From positions 1-64,000 of the forward strand of contig NZ_BRLB01000011.1 of NCBI RefSeq assembly GCF_027923465.1: a stretch of 64,000 nt of DNA. Reading direction: 5' to 3'. The notes beneath the pieces were generated by a model. The model made no database searches. It saw only the letters and a program-made list of their open reading frames with translations, and was not told the origin of the DNA. The DNA comes from Vallitalea longa. Its GTDB lineage: Bacteria; Bacillota; Clostridia; Lachnospirales; Vallitaleaceae. A program made the translations under genes and the position numbers. Positions 46,504 to 58,169 of the stretch are shown piece after piece. Positions within the stretch are counted from its first letter, which is position 1. The number at the start of each line of letters is the position of its first letter.

Positions 46504-48271
46504 TCTCATCTCCCTCTTCTATACTTGTAATATAAGGCATAATTATCTCAACCTTGGTATAATCATTATCATAAGTTAACTTAGCTCCGTAGTTTTTTCC
46601 ATACAAGAACTTCAATCTCTTATCAATACTTTTTAGCCCTATCTTAGTGTTCTTCCATGTCCCTTTTTCTATTTTATCAACAAGTTCTTTATGTTTTTCT
46701 ATTCCTCTTCCATTATCCAAGACTTGAAGACATAGATTGTCCTCTTTCAAGAAACATTTGATTATGATTACACCTTTTGTAGTTATCTTATCTATACCAT
46801 GTTTTATGGCATTCTCAACTATAGGCTGTAGAATGAAGCGTGGTACTCTAGCACCTAATAGTATTTCATCGATCTCTTTTCTGACTTCGAACTTATTGTT
46901 TCTCATAAGCATCTTGAGTCCTAGAAATTTATCAATATAATCAAGTTCATCTTCCAAAAAAATATATACCCTGTCATCTTGTAGGGAATCCCTTAATAAT
47001 TCAGCTAACAAGCAAGTCACTTCACTAATGGAATTATTCCCTTGTATCTTAGCCATACTATTAATCCCTTCAAGTACGTTATAGATGAAGTGAGGATTAA
47101 TCTTAGCCCGTAATGCAGAGTATTCAAACTCTATGGCTTGTCTCTGTGCTTTTTCCTTCGACAATTGTTCAAGATATACTTCATTGATGAGTGCTTGGAT
47201 TTCAGATGTCATATGATTGAATTCATCTGCAATCATACCCACTTCATCATTGGTTTTTATGTTTATCTTAGTGGTAAAATCTCCTTTTGATAATTGTTTT
47301 ATCTTCTGAATCAATATACCCATATTTCTGGTTATACCTCTGCTGAACCCTAACGCAAATAATAGTGCAGCCAGTAGAACGAAGAGACTAGCCCATAAAA
47401 TGGTTTTCAATAATTTATATGAACTCTCTGATATGACTTTTGCCGGAATGATGTTCATTACTCGTATATACCCTTTTGGAGATGCAAGAGTGTTAAATAT
47501 ATATTGTTTTCCCTCATGTTGATAAGAACGCTGCACTATGCCATTTATATTATAATTATCTTTTATGAAATCCAGTTGACCGTTCGCTGATTCATTGGTA
47601 CTTGATAATAAGTTGTTTCTTTCATCAAGCAGTACGATTTCCCATTCACCCTTAGCCGTTGCCCTGTTCAATTGATTAAGGAAATAATCTTGTCTCAATT
47701 CAAAAGCCACATATCCAATGAATCTGGAATTATTGATATCTATCATTGGTTTTACAATAGCGAATGAATCTTCATCTATCCTTCTAAGAACAGTATATTT
47801 CTCTAATTTATCATTTAATATATCATTCAATTCTTCCTTGCTGGTACCGTAATTGGAATAGCTCTGATAATAGACATTATGATCTAAGTCCATGATCATC
47901 ATAGATTCCAGATACATATTCGAAGCCAAGATACTGGCACATCGTTTATTGAACTCACGCAGTTTCACATCATCTTTATTACTACTCAAAGACATGAGAT
48001 CATTGAAAACATTGTATTGCAACAGCTTGGAATCTTTCAATGCATTGAACAGATCCGAATTCAGGTCTTCTATCTTGCTTTCCACATTTTTACTTAATTC
48101 TATCAAATATTTATCAGAGTATGAGAGAAGGTCTTTTTCCAGACCTTCAGAAGTAATTTCATAATTGACTAATCCAACAGCCAATATGACAAATATGATA
48201 ATGATGATATATGATATTAACAACTTTTCTCTAATCATAGTTTTTCTAAACACCTGCTCCCACCTCTTCAA
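46478..48271 (-). CDS. Sensor histidine kinase (YesM-like)
   Basis: A 597-residue membrane kinase. Membrane segments lie at about 17-37 and 288-310, enclosing a large extracellular sensor (dCache-like, about 40-285). A HAMP domain (310-362), a His_kinase domain with His394 in INPHFIYNVLEGINSM and a HATPase domain with VENAIKHGI and DNGRGIEKH follow. It is likely to sense a sugar or its binding-protein complex outside and to phosphorylate the adjacent response regulator. The start used is a TTG at 48271; an ATG at 48238 is also possible. Confidence 0.9.
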   Translation of the reverse strand: MKRWEQVFRKTMIREKLLISYIIIIIFVILAVGLVNYEITSEGLEKDLLSYSDKYLIELSKNVESKIEDLNSDLFNALKDSKLLQYNVFNDLMSLSSNKDDVKLREFNKRCASILASNMYLESMMIMDLDHNVYYQSYSNYGTSKEELNDILNDKLEKYTVLRRIDEDSFAIVKPMIDINNSRFIGYVAFELRQDYFLNQLNRATAKGEWEIVLLDERNNLLSSTNESANGQLDFIKDNYNINGIVQRSYQHEGKQYIFNTLASPKGYIRVMNIIPAKVISESSYKLLKTILWASLFVLLAALLFALGFSRGITRNMGILIQKIKQLSKGDFTTKINIKTNDEVGMIADEFNHMTSEIQALINEVYLEQLSKEKAQRQAIEFEYSALRAKINPHFIYNVLEGINSMAKIQGNNSISEVTCLLAELLRDSLQDDRVYIFLEDELDYIDKFLGLKMLMRNNKFEVRKEIDEILLGARVPRFILQPIVENAIKHGIDKITTKGVIIIKCFLKEDNLCLQVLDNGRGIEKHKELVDKIEKGTWKNTKIGLKSIDKRLKFLYGKNYGAKLTYDNDYTKVEIIMPYITSIEEGDENGVQISDS

Positions 48272-48277
48272 TTGATT

Positions 48278-49903
48278 CTATAGGTCCTTATAGATGAAAT
48301 AATCAAAATCTGCCCATTTCTTACGTTTATACATATCTTGAACAGATAACCCAACAAACGAGCCAGTAAAACCTTTTGCATGTTCGTCGGATAGAACCAG
48401 ATAATCCAACTTGGGACCAATTTCTATCCAATCATTATTTCCAAATGAGTAATAATATTGTAACACGGTTTGTTCTATTTCACATTTCAAAAATATACCA
48501 TTTTTTACATTTAATACCTTTACTCTAGAATCCAGATACTCTTTTTTATGCCCATCAATAGAAGCCATTATTCCTAGTACCATACTTCCCAATGATTCAC
48601 TATAATATAAGCGTAGATAATAGAAACTGTTATTATTATAGTAGTTGGTTAACCCGGCCATCTGTAAGAAGTTATCCGGTTCAAAGTACATATGTGTTTC
48701 AGCAGTAAAATTAAATGATTTTACTCTTTTGGCTACAAGACTTTGGTCATATCTGGAAAACATAGTCTGACGGCCCCTTATACTCAAGAAACTGTCTTTT
48801 TCCAGACTGAGCCATGATTTGGATATTGGTTCTCTTAATGTATAGTAATCCATATCCAGCTTGGTACTGTCAAAATGGTCCGTATCACTTCCAGTCATCC
48901 ATTTATGTTCTGTAAGATTAGGTTCTACAACGAATCTCTTAGCAAGATTATCTTCTGAATCCAACTTTATCCAATCATCATCTGTCCATATGCATTTCTG
49001 AATCGCAGTTTCTCTTCCTAATACAGAACATAATTCTCCAATGGGTCTGGAACATAGATGGGACATATATACTTCCCCTGTCTGAGTCTCAACTATATTT
49101 CCATGACCTGATTTCTGTAGATAGCTATCAGGATTATAATGATGTGGCTTAGCGGAATTTTCTATACCACGTTCATTAAAATCAACAGGCTGTGATGTGA
49201 TTATAGGATTATGTTCATAACTCTCATATGGACCTAAAACATTAGTTGAACGTAATATAGCTACACAATGTCCGTATCCTGTTCCCCCTTCAGCGGTAAT
49301 GAGATAATAGTATTTCCCTCTTTTATATAACTGAGGTCCTTCAAGGCAACCTCTGTCAGTACCGCCACGTGAGATTACTCTACTGCCTCCGACCAAAGTC
49401 TTGGTAATAGGATTGTATTCTTCAATAACTATTGCACCAGGATGTTCATAGCCTTCACGAAAATCCCATTCCAGATTAACAACCCATTTTCTTCCATCAT
49501 CATCATGAAACATTGCAGGATCGAATCCAGAACTATTAAGATATACAGGTTCCGACCATTCCTTTTCTATATCCTCTGTCTCAATAACATAATTATCAAC
49601 ATCAAAATTGTTATTCATGGCTCCTGATACAACAGAAAAGCACAAATAGAACTTCTTCGTACTTTCATCGTAGGATAATGCCGGTGCCCATATGCCTAAT
49701 GCGGAATCAATGCCTTTTAGATTGACTTGTGAAGTTTTTTTGACAGCGTGATTCACTAACTTCCAGTTCTTCAAGTCTTTTGATTTGTATATAGGAATTC
49801 CGGGAAACCATTCGAATGTAGACGTTGCTATATAATAGATATCACCAACACATATAATACTTGGATCAGGATTAAAACCTGGTAGTATAGGATTTTCAAT
49901 CAT
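48278..49903 (-). CDS. GH43 beta-xylosidase/arabinofuranosidase
   Basis: About 541 residues from ATG 49903, behind GAGAGAGGTATAATT, which places the usual start MIENPILPGFNPDPS first; a longer frame to 49969 is not supported. The catalytic triad is visible at canonical positions: base Asp13 (GFNPDPS), pKa modulator Asp128 (SSGFDPAMF) and acid Glu188 (RGCLEGPQLY), matching Asp15, Asp128 and Glu187 of Geobacillus XynB3. A C-terminal beta-sandwich (about 330-541) is the GH43 accessory domain. There is no signal peptide, so it cuts imported xylo- or arabino-oligosaccharides. First gene of the locus. Confidence 0.9.
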   Translation of the reverse strand: MIENPILPGFNPDPSIICVGDIYYIATSTFEWFPGIPIYKSKDLKNWKLVNHAVKKTSQVNLKGIDSALGIWAPALSYDESTKKFYLCFSVVSGAMNNNFDVDNYVIETEDIEKEWSEPVYLNSSGFDPAMFHDDDGRKWVVNLEWDFREGYEHPGAIVIEEYNPITKTLVGGSRVISRGGTDRGCLEGPQLYKRGKYYYLITAEGGTGYGHCVAILRSTNVLGPYESYEHNPIITSQPVDFNERGIENSAKPHHYNPDSYLQKSGHGNIVETQTGEVYMSHLCSRPIGELCSVLGRETAIQKCIWTDDDWIKLDSEDNLAKRFVVEPNLTEHKWMTGSDTDHFDSTKLDMDYYTLREPISKSWLSLEKDSFLSIRGRQTMFSRYDQSLVAKRVKSFNFTAETHMYFEPDNFLQMAGLTNYYNNNSFYYLRLYYSESLGSMVLGIMASIDGHKKEYLDSRVKVLNVKNGIFLKCEIEQTVLQYYYSFGNNDWIEIGPKLDYLVLSDEHAKGFTGSFVGLSVQDMYKRKKWADFDYFIYKDL

Positions 49904-49939
49904 AATTATACCTCTCTCTCGTAATATATTAATAATATA

Positions 49940-49983
49940 ATTATACAAAGTAAATACTACGAAAAACATGTTAGTTTTTTACA
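49940..49983 (-). promoter_or_regulatory. GH43 promoter with YesN-type candidate operator
   Basis: On the minus strand the -10 TATAAT (49940-49945) has no recognisable -35. Upstream is TGTAAAAAACTAACATGTTT (49964-49983), containing AAAAAC/GTTTTT arms, closely matching the element before the transporter operon. Confidence 0.55.
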
Positions 49984-50092
49984 TAACATTTAATATTTTT
50001 ATTTTTGTGGTGAAAATATTATACTACAAACAAATATAATATAGAATATTTTTATTTGATTTGTATATATTTACTATATTGATACAACATGA

Positions 50093-50126
50093 CAAAAAAA
50101 AGAACCATTCACTATAAAATGATTCC
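50093..50126 (-). terminator. Terminator of the CD0519/CD1768-family gene
   Basis: On the minus strand GAATCATT pairs with AATGGTTC (one G-T pair), with an 8-nt loop, and eight T follow (50094-50101). It lies about 60 bp past the stop. Confidence 0.7.
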
Positions 50127-50184
50127 TTAGATTTGTAACATTCCACAATATTATTTCAACTTAATTACCAATAAATGCTTTTAT

Positions 50185-51354
50185 CTATAATATATTCATC
50201 CATATAACATATATCCAGTGAGCTGAAATACCTGCTGCCAGCCCTCCAAAAGTGTGGCTAATGATTGCTTTTCCTGTTAACTTTCTACATTTTAGGCTAT
50301 CCATCATTGCTACATGAGTACTCAAATAACCACTCCAACACATTCCCATAGCTGTGAAAACAGCTATATCATTACCTCCCGCAAGTCCTTGCTTTACTAA
50401 CTTTGGCACTAATCCTATAGCTGCACCAACTGAACCCAATGAAGTTATTGGGACTGAAACAGCTTCATATGAACTGAATCCAAACATTGGATATAATATG
50501 AAATCCAATTTATCTGCTAAATATGTAAATAAACCTACACCTTCACCTGGTCCACCGGTATATACTCCTGCTACTGAAGGACCATTTGTTAACATCATGA
50601 CTATAGAACAAATGATAAGCACTCCTGGAATAATAGAAAGCCCCAAATCGACACCTGATTTCCCCCCCTCAAGCAATGATTCAAGAAGCCTAGAACCCAC
50701 ATTTCCTTCCCTTATTTCACGGCATTTTAGAATGTTAAAAGATTTGTCACTGACTCCATCTGCCATTTCTTCTACGCCGTATTCTTTTTTTGTAAAATAA
50801 AGCATAATACGTACACTTACGATACTTCCAATAACTGCTCCAATATTACCTATTAGAGCAGGAGCAACAAAACTTTCTCCTACAGGAGATTTCTGTGCTA
50901 TCATAAAAGATGTCACAACAAGTCCCATTCCAAATGCTGTACCTATATTAGTAAGTGCAGGTAATTGATACTTCTTAAAATACCTTCGAAATCCCTTATC
51001 ATTAGCTAAAGTAATAATAGCAGGATTATCTGATAAATATGTAGTTACAACTCCTAATATTGCTGCACCTGGCATCTTATACAATGGCTTCATCAGAAAC
51101 GATAAAAGCCTATTAAGAATTGAAATGATTCCAAATTCTGATAAGACAGAGCCAAATGCTCCAGCTAATACTGTTATGCCCATAATAAAAAATACTGTGT
51201 TAATAAGTAAATCATGAGCTGTGCTTATTAAAGTGTTGAACATATTGACAACACCCATTATACTGCACAGATAAGTAAAAAAAACTCCAATAATTAATAT
51301 TGCTACAAGTCCTTCTACACTTATTGCCTTTTTAATATTTTTGTTGTTCTCCAC
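50185..51354 (-). CDS. CD0519/CD1768-family membrane protein (nucleoside-recognition Gate fold)
   Basis: A 389-residue polytopic protein with nine or ten hydrophobic segments. Two repeated Gate-like halves are visible: GVVTTYLSDNPAIITLAND (about 101-119) and PGVLIICSIVMMLTNGPS (about 244-261). Conserved GSVGAAIGLVPKLVKQGL and MCWSGYLSTHVAMMDSL follow. I recognise this as the clostridial CD0519/CD1768 family, related to SpoVM/NupC-type Gate proteins. Its cargo is unknown. It has a consensus promoter and its own terminator, so it is a single-gene unit. Confidence 0.8.
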   Translation of the reverse strand: MENNKNIKKAISVEGLVAILIIGVFFTYLCSIMGVVNMFNTLISTAHDLLINTVFFIMGITVLAGAFGSVLSEFGIISILNRLLSFLMKPLYKMPGAAILGVVTTYLSDNPAIITLANDKGFRRYFKKYQLPALTNIGTAFGMGLVVTSFMIAQKSPVGESFVAPALIGNIGAVIGSIVSVRIMLYFTKKEYGVEEMADGVSDKSFNILKCREIREGNVGSRLLESLLEGGKSGVDLGLSIIPGVLIICSIVMMLTNGPSVAGVYTGGPGEGVGLFTYLADKLDFILYPMFGFSSYEAVSVPITSLGSVGAAIGLVPKLVKQGLAGGNDIAVFTAMGMCWSGYLSTHVAMMDSLKCRKLTGKAIISHTFGGLAAGISAHWIYVIWMNIL

Positions 51355-51390
51355 ATTTCTATCCCCCTAAATAAAGTTTATTACATCCTC

Positions 51391-51419
51391 ATTATATGTA
51401 GATTATGTCCGCGAGTCAA
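51391..51419 (-). promoter_or_regulatory. Consensus promoter of the CD0519/CD1768-family gene
   Basis: On the minus strand the -35 TTGACT (51414-51419) and -10 TATAAT (51391-51396) are exactly 17 bp apart, giving a leader of about 30 nt. Confidence 0.8.
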
Positions 51420-51744
51420 ATACTTTTTTAGGGCTTTTTATCATTTTTAATGCTTTTTGTTTTCGCTTCAAAAACATCAGTACTTTATTAGATTTATACA
51501 GATTATATCATGCAAATTAATATTTAGTAGATTACTTTAACTTTATAAAACAAATTCATATAAAATAACAGTCTAATAAAATTATCTATGACACTATTAA
51601 TTCGTCACAAAATAAACCTCTAATTATTATCATTATACAAGTTTATATATTGAATATGTTTTATTATAAATGTATTTATCTATCAATAAAACTCATGTAT
51701 TCATAATAGACTCATCTTACTATTTCCCCACAACTTATTGATAG
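51420..51744. other. Intergenic region, nothing recognised
   Basis: About 325 bp of AT-rich sequence between the promoter at 51391 and the terminator at 51745. No open frame with a ribosome site, no riboswitch motif and no repeat is seen. Confidence 0.5.
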
Positions 51745-51777
51745 AAAAATTACTATATTAACATGAGTTAATATAGT
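51745..51777 (-). terminator. Terminator of the 2-hydroxyacid dehydrogenase gene
   Basis: ACTATATTAA (51752-51761) pairs perfectly with TTAATATAGT (51768-51777) around a 6-nt loop; TTTTT follows on the minus strand. It begins 6 bp past the stop codon. Confidence 0.75.
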
Positions 51778-51782
51778 CTGCA

Positions 51783-52751
51783 TCACATATTTATAACGTT
51801 CATTGGTTTACCATCCAAAAATGATTTTACATTATTAACCGCAATATCCATAAGTCTTTGTCTACTCTCTTTTGGCGCCCAAGATATATGAGGAGTTATA
51901 AGACAATTCTTTGCTTCCAACAAAGGATTATTCCCTTTAATTGGTTCTGTTGATACCGTATCGACTCCAGCTGCATACACTTTGCCAGAATTAAGTGCAT
52001 CACATAAATCTTCTTCTACAATTAACTGTCCTCTAGAATTGTTTATTATAATTACTCCGTCTTTCATTTTACTTATAGATTCTTTATTAATCATACCTTC
52101 TGTCTCAGGGAATAATGGACAATGCAATGCTATAACATCAGATTCAATATATAGTTCATCCAAATCTGTATACTTCATGGTCTCACATTCCAAATCTGTA
52201 TTTTTATTAGTATCATAAGCAAGAACGTTCATTCCTAATGCCTGTGCTAATTTTCCAGTTGTCTGACCTATACGTCCATAACCTATTATTCCCATAGTCT
52301 TTCCAGCAAGTTCAATAAGAGGATAATCCCAGAAACAAAAATCTTCACATTTTTCCCATTTTCCTGATTTTACAGCTTCTGAGTGATGACCTATATGGTG
52401 ACATATTTCTAACAATAAAGCTATTGCATACTGACCAACAGCATCCGTACCATAAGTCGGTATATTACATACAGGTATATTTTTGTCCTTAGCAACCTTG
52501 TAATCCACTACATTATATCCAGTTGCCAATACCCCGATATATCTAATGTTGGTACATACATCTAGTACGGTTTTGTTAATGGATGTTTTATTAGTTATGA
52601 TAATTTCTGCATTGCCAATTCTTTTAATTATTTCCTCATTATCTTCTATTGAAGTTCTATCATATACTGTTAGTTCTCCTAATTTCTTTAGTTTTTCCCA
52701 GCTAAGGTCTCCTGGATTTTCTGTATATCCATCTAAAACAACTATTTTCAT
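51783..52751 (-). CDS. D-2-hydroxyacid dehydrogenase (hydroxypyruvate/glycerate dehydrogenase-like)
   Basis: About 322 residues from ATG 52751, placed by ATAGGAGGATGAATT. Substrate-binding and NAD domains are arranged as in HprA/SerA. The NAD motif is GIIGYGRIGQTTGKLAQAL (about 151-169). The catalytic Arg is in NNSRGQLIVEEDL, the Glu in DTVSTEPI and the His in TPHISWAP. Relatives reduce hydroxypyruvate to glycerate; other 2-keto acids are possible. Monocistronic, with its own terminator. Confidence 0.88.
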   Translation of the reverse strand: MKIVVLDGYTENPGDLSWEKLKKLGELTVYDRTSIEDNEEIIKRIGNAEIIITNKTSINKTVLDVCTNIRYIGVLATGYNVVDYKVAKDKNIPVCNIPTYGTDAVGQYAIALLLEICHHIGHHSEAVKSGKWEKCEDFCFWDYPLIELAGKTMGIIGYGRIGQTTGKLAQALGMNVLAYDTNKNTDLECETMKYTDLDELYIESDVIALHCPLFPETEGMINKESISKMKDGVIIINNSRGQLIVEEDLCDALNSGKVYAAGVDTVSTEPIKGNNPLLEAKNCLITPHISWAPKESRQRLMDIAVNNVKSFLDGKPMNVINM

Positions 52752-52986
52752 ATAATTCATCCTCCTATAACTTGATTCTATATATCTAATATATATAATT
52801 TCAAATTAATTATCAACTATTCTTTTCTTAAAAACACCTACTAACAATACCTAACAAATATAACTTATTATAATATTAAATAAAAATGTTTAATTTACCA
52901 TAAAAATCATCAAACTATATAATAGGGCTAAAAATAGTAATATACAATTAGCAACATATTTTTAAATAACAAAAGGAGAGATTTAT

Positions 52987-53634
52987 ATGGCTACACTATT
53001 ATATATCACAGTTAATTCTAAGCCAGAAGAGTTATCAACCAGTAAAACAGTCGGTCGAATTTTTATTAATAAGTATAAAGAGTTCTATCCAGATGATACT
53101 ATAGAAGAATTAGACCTATACGAAGCAAATATTCCAAGAATCAATTATAAAATATTTACTTCAAGAGCTACTATTGTTAGTGGTGAAGAATATGATAAAC
53201 TTACTGATGAAGAAAAAGGTCAAGTTAACCAAATAAACACTCTATGTGACCAATTCTTAAGAGCAGACAAATATGTTATTGCTGCGCCAATGTGGAGTAT
53301 ATTCTTCCCATCTATGTTGAAACAATATTTGGACTGTATCATACAAGATAAAAAAGTCATCAACATTGATTCAGTTAATAACAAGGTATCTGGATTGCTA
53401 GGCGATAAAAAAAGAAAAATGATCTATATCCAATCGTCAGGAGCCAAAATACCATTCTTCATATCTCCTATTATGAATCACGGACCTAATTATTTACACG
53501 ATATATTTAAATTTTTGGGAATCAAAAAATTCGATAAGATTCTTGTAGACGGGGTAGACGATGATTCTGTTGGGAAAGAACAAGCTATACAGAATGCTAC
53601 TGAAGATATTAATGATATGATGGAATTTTTCTAG
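52987..53634 (+). CDS. FMN-dependent NADH-azoreductase / flavodoxin-fold oxidoreductase
   Basis: A 215-residue protein of the AzoR family. The N-terminal strand LLYITVNSKPEELSTSKTVG is an FMN-phosphate loop, APMWSIFFPSMLKQYLDCI (about 99-117) is the conserved FMN segment and the C-terminal helix is intact. It is a homodimeric cytosolic quinone or azo-compound reductase using NADH; the natural substrate is unknown. AAAAGGAGAGATTTAT precedes the ATG. Confidence 0.86.
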   Translation: MATLLYITVNSKPEELSTSKTVGRIFINKYKEFYPDDTIEELDLYEANIPRINYKIFTSRATIVSGEEYDKLTDEEKGQVNQINTLCDQFLRADKYVIAAPMWSIFFPSMLKQYLDCIIQDKKVINIDSVNNKVSGLLGDKKRKMIYIQSSGAKIPFFISPIMNHGPNYLHDIFKFLGIKKFDKILVDGVDDDSVGKEQAIQNATEDINDMMEFF

Positions 53635-53646
53635 ATAAACATTATT

Positions 53647-53689
53647 TAAGCGCTGTAAATACAAGTATAAACTTGACTTACAGCGCTTA
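53647..53689. terminator. Bidirectional terminator between azoreductase and CvfB genes
   Basis: A 12-bp stem (TAAGCGCTGTAA, 53647-53658, with 53678-53689) and an inner CAAGT/ACTTG pairing lie between convergent genes. The plus strand continues into a T-rich stretch. Confidence 0.8.
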
Positions 53690-53694
53690 TTATT

Positions 53695-54585
53695 TTATTT
53701 TTTCTCTATACCTTTATCAACGAATTTTATCTTACCCTCTTTTAGCAATCTACCAACTGCTCTTTTGAAGGCATTTTTACTCATATTCAATTCTGATTTT
53801 ATTTTATCTGGAGAACTCTTATCATTAAGATTTAGTTTACCATTATTCTCATTTAATTTATCTAAGATTTTTTTGGAATCGGAGTTCATTTGTATATATG
53901 CCTTTTGCCTTACACTAATATTGAGTTTACCATCTTCTCTAACTTTGGTCACTCTTCCTTCAATCATATCTCCACATTTAATATTGTTGAATAATTCATT
54001 TTGAGGAATTAATCCATTGTACTTGTTATCAACAGCTACAAAAGCACCCATTCCCTCTTTCACACTAATAACTATACCTTTTACTGTATCTTCTTTCTTG
54101 TAAGGCGAATCACTAGATAAATGTTTGTATACATCCATAGTAGCACATAGTCTATCGCTTTTATCAATATATAATGATACTAAATATTCATTATTAAGGT
54201 GAATCTTATCTGTCTGCTCTCTAAATGGTAGAAATAAATCTCTCTCTAGTCCCCAGTCCAAAAAAGCACCAATCTTGGTTTGTTGAACTACTCTTAATGC
54301 AACTAAATCACCAAGCATAAGCTTAGGTTTTCTAGTTGTTGCTATTGGTCTATCTTTTGAATCTTTGTATACAAAAACCTCAAGCTGATTTCCAACTTTA
54401 ATACCTTCGGGTACCTGCTTTTTTGGTAAAAGTATTTCTTCTTTTTGTTTGTCTTTTTTCTCTTCTAAATAATGATCGGTAATAAAACCTTTATTTTCTT
54501 TTGGCTCGTCGCTATCCGTTAAGAATATTCCTATAGGGGATAATCTTTTCACTGTTAACAACTGCATTTTCCCTAATTTTATCAT
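53695..54585 (-). CDS. CvfB-type S1-domain RNA-binding protein
   Basis: A 296-residue protein with an N-terminal S1-like region, two further S1 domains (RVVQQTKIGAFLDWGLERDLFLPF near 99-122; GIVISVKEGMGAFVAVDNKYNGLIP near 172-196) and a C-terminal winged helix (KIKSELNMSKNAFKRAVGRLLKEGKIKFV). This is the CvfB/YitL layout. CvfB proteins bind RNA and affect virulence or central regulation in staphylococci; in Clostridia the role is unknown. Cytosolic and single-gene. The stop lies just past a shared terminator. Confidence 0.88.
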   Translation of the reverse strand: MIKLGKMQLLTVKRLSPIGIFLTDSDEPKENKGFITDHYLEEKKDKQKEEILLPKKQVPEGIKVGNQLEVFVYKDSKDRPIATTRKPKLMLGDLVALRVVQQTKIGAFLDWGLERDLFLPFREQTDKIHLNNEYLVSLYIDKSDRLCATMDVYKHLSSDSPYKKEDTVKGIVISVKEGMGAFVAVDNKYNGLIPQNELFNNIKCGDMIEGRVTKVREDGKLNISVRQKAYIQMNSDSKKILDKLNENNGKLNLNDKSSPDKIKSELNMSKNAFKRAVGRLLKEGKIKFVDKGIEKK

Positions 54586-54738
54586 AAGTCACCTGCTTCA
54601 TTTGTCTTTCTTAATGTTCTACTTTAACTCAATTAGCTTTACAAAATAATTATATTTTATATTATACTAAAGGTAAGAACACTAGTTATTATATTATCAT
54701 TAACACTATTGTATCATTTTATAACAATAAAAGATATA

Positions 54739-56355
<1,617 letters not shown>

Positions 56356-56386
56356 TTATATTCTCCTTCCAGTATTTACATGTAAA

Positions 56387-56405
56387 AAGCGTGCTAAGCA
56401 CGCTT
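56387..56405 (-). terminator. Terminator of the unknown gene at 56466
   Basis: AAGCGTGCT and AGCACGCTT form a compact 9-bp stem with a one-base centre (probably a 3-nt loop in practice), followed by TTTTT on the minus strand. It also lies just upstream of the ABC-F start codon. Confidence 0.75.
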
Positions 56406-56465
56406 ATTGATTTATTATATTATACACTGTTTTATAAGAAAAAGAAATATATATTTATACCATTT

Positions 56466-57878
56466 TTATTTCTTATATTGTTTGACCTTCCCTATAGATA
56501 TATTACCTTCTTCATCAAATGTGTATTCTAGTGTATATTCTTTTGAAGAATTTTCCTCTTCAATATTGTAGCCAATAGTATTTTTATCCCATGATGTCAG
56601 AAATATAGCCTCACGCTCCTCAAAGCTAACTACACTGATTTCTTTCTTTTCTAAACAATCATAGATAAATATACCATATTTATTATTTCCTTCACCAAAA
56701 AGCATCTCATCCATAGCTTGAGTATATATCAGATACCTATCGTTTATCCAACCATAGTTGTCTACACCCCATAATTCAACAAATAGATTCTCTTGAGTCT
56801 CATCATATATTTTTATTCTATTTCCAGTATACATCGAAAAAGCATTCAATAATAACATATTTCCATCAGGTGACTTTTCACCGTATTCATCAACAAGTTC
56901 ACCTTTCAACTCATCATATTCTTTTAACCTTTCTAGTTCACAATTATAAACCAGATCTTCTTCCAATAAGATTTCTATACCTCTATTTTTAAGTTCATCC
57001 TTCATCTTAGTTATCTTATGAGCATCAGTAGGAAGTGATATTTCATCTGTTATATTCCCAATAAAATTACCATAGATTGTAACTTTCATATTGTTATCTG
57101 CTACATCTAAACTCGCAACGACACCTCTACTATCATAATCATAAAAAATTAGTCCCGATTCACCTGCTGTATAATCATAATCATCCCATATCATATTGGT
57201 AAATTCATCTGTCATACCTGTTTTTTCATAAGCCATAATTGCTTTTTCTATACTTGTTTCATCATAATCTATTCTTGAATAGAATGATATTTCTTGTAGC
57301 TTATCTTTCCCTATGAAAAACATATAGAAATCTTCACATTTATACCCTATCAAACCAACTTCTTCATTAATAAAATGAGGAGCATCATACATTGATATAA
57401 TATCTTCAAATGATGAATTCATATCAATATCACCTATTATTTTATCCTTATATTCATCATTAAATATCAAACTATATATATGGTTATAATTTTCATTACT
57501 GGTAAATTGAACTTTTAAACCTTCATTATTATATGTTCTGTAAAACATGACTGTACCTCCAGCACATAAATCAGTAGGTCTGGATATAATATTATCATAA
57601 TCACCCAATAAAGAATCTAAACACTCTTTACTCCAATTATTCTGTGATAAAGTATTTATGATAGTATTACTGTCTGTTATTTTTATTGGTTCAATAAAGT
57701 ATAGTTCCATATCATCATTCGGATTATCCATATCCCTCGTTTCGTTTTCTTTGTCTATAGTAGGAATTTCAGCCTTTGTGGATTCTTTTGTTTGCTTACT
57801 GTCATTAATTTCATATATCTTATAGCCTCCTATTATTACACCTATAATTATAACAATTATTAGCAATGTTTTTTTCAT
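56466..57878 (-). CDS. Membrane-anchored protein of unknown function
   Basis: A 470-residue protein with one N-terminal membrane segment (LLIIVIIIGVIIGGYKIYE, about 4-22) and a large acidic extracellular part rich in Asp, Glu and Tyr. Short repeats of the form YDYDSRGVV and EISFYSRIDYDE occur, but I cannot name a domain. The C-terminal 120 residues (GIFIYDCLEKKEISVVSFEEREAIF) look like beta-propeller-type strands. The function is not known. It is monocistronic, with its own terminator. Confidence 0.6.
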   Translation of the reverse strand: MKKTLLIIVIIIGVIIGGYKIYEINDSKQTKESTKAEIPTIDKENETRDMDNPNDDMELYFIEPIKITDSNTIINTLSQNNWSKECLDSLLGDYDNIISRPTDLCAGGTVMFYRTYNNEGLKVQFTSNENYNHIYSLIFNDEYKDKIIGDIDMNSSFEDIISMYDAPHFINEEVGLIGYKCEDFYMFFIGKDKLQEISFYSRIDYDETSIEKAIMAYEKTGMTDEFTNMIWDDYDYTAGESGLIFYDYDSRGVVASLDVADNNMKVTIYGNFIGNITDEISLPTDAHKITKMKDELKNRGIEILLEEDLVYNCELERLKEYDELKGELVDEYGEKSPDGNMLLLNAFSMYTGNRIKIYDETQENLFVELWGVDNYGWINDRYLIYTQAMDEMLFGEGNNKYGIFIYDCLEKKEISVVSFEEREAIFLTSWDKNTIGYNIEEENSSKEYTLEYTFDEEGNISIGKVKQYKK

Positions 57879-58169
57879 TAGTACACTCCACCTTTATTAT
57901 CGCTTAATTACTTAAAATAGTAATATCAATAACATCATAATTATATACCAAAGATTTTTTTATGTCTATAATAATATATATCCAAACATTATGGTGTTAT
58001 TTATTGATTTACACACAATTATTATCAATATTACAATTAATCAATGTCATTATAATATTTTTTTTAGTATTTTTCCATAATATATCAATTCTACTAACTT
58101 TTAATATTATAGTTTATTAAATGCTATAGATATTAGAAATAATTTATTGTTATTTTTGGTTAATATTTT
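57879..58169. other. Intergenic region upstream of the hydrogenase operon
   Basis: About 290 bp of very AT-rich sequence; no gene is seen. It must hold the divergent promoter of the gene at 56466. The Rex site and hydrogenase promoter follow at 58170-58220. Confidence 0.5.
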
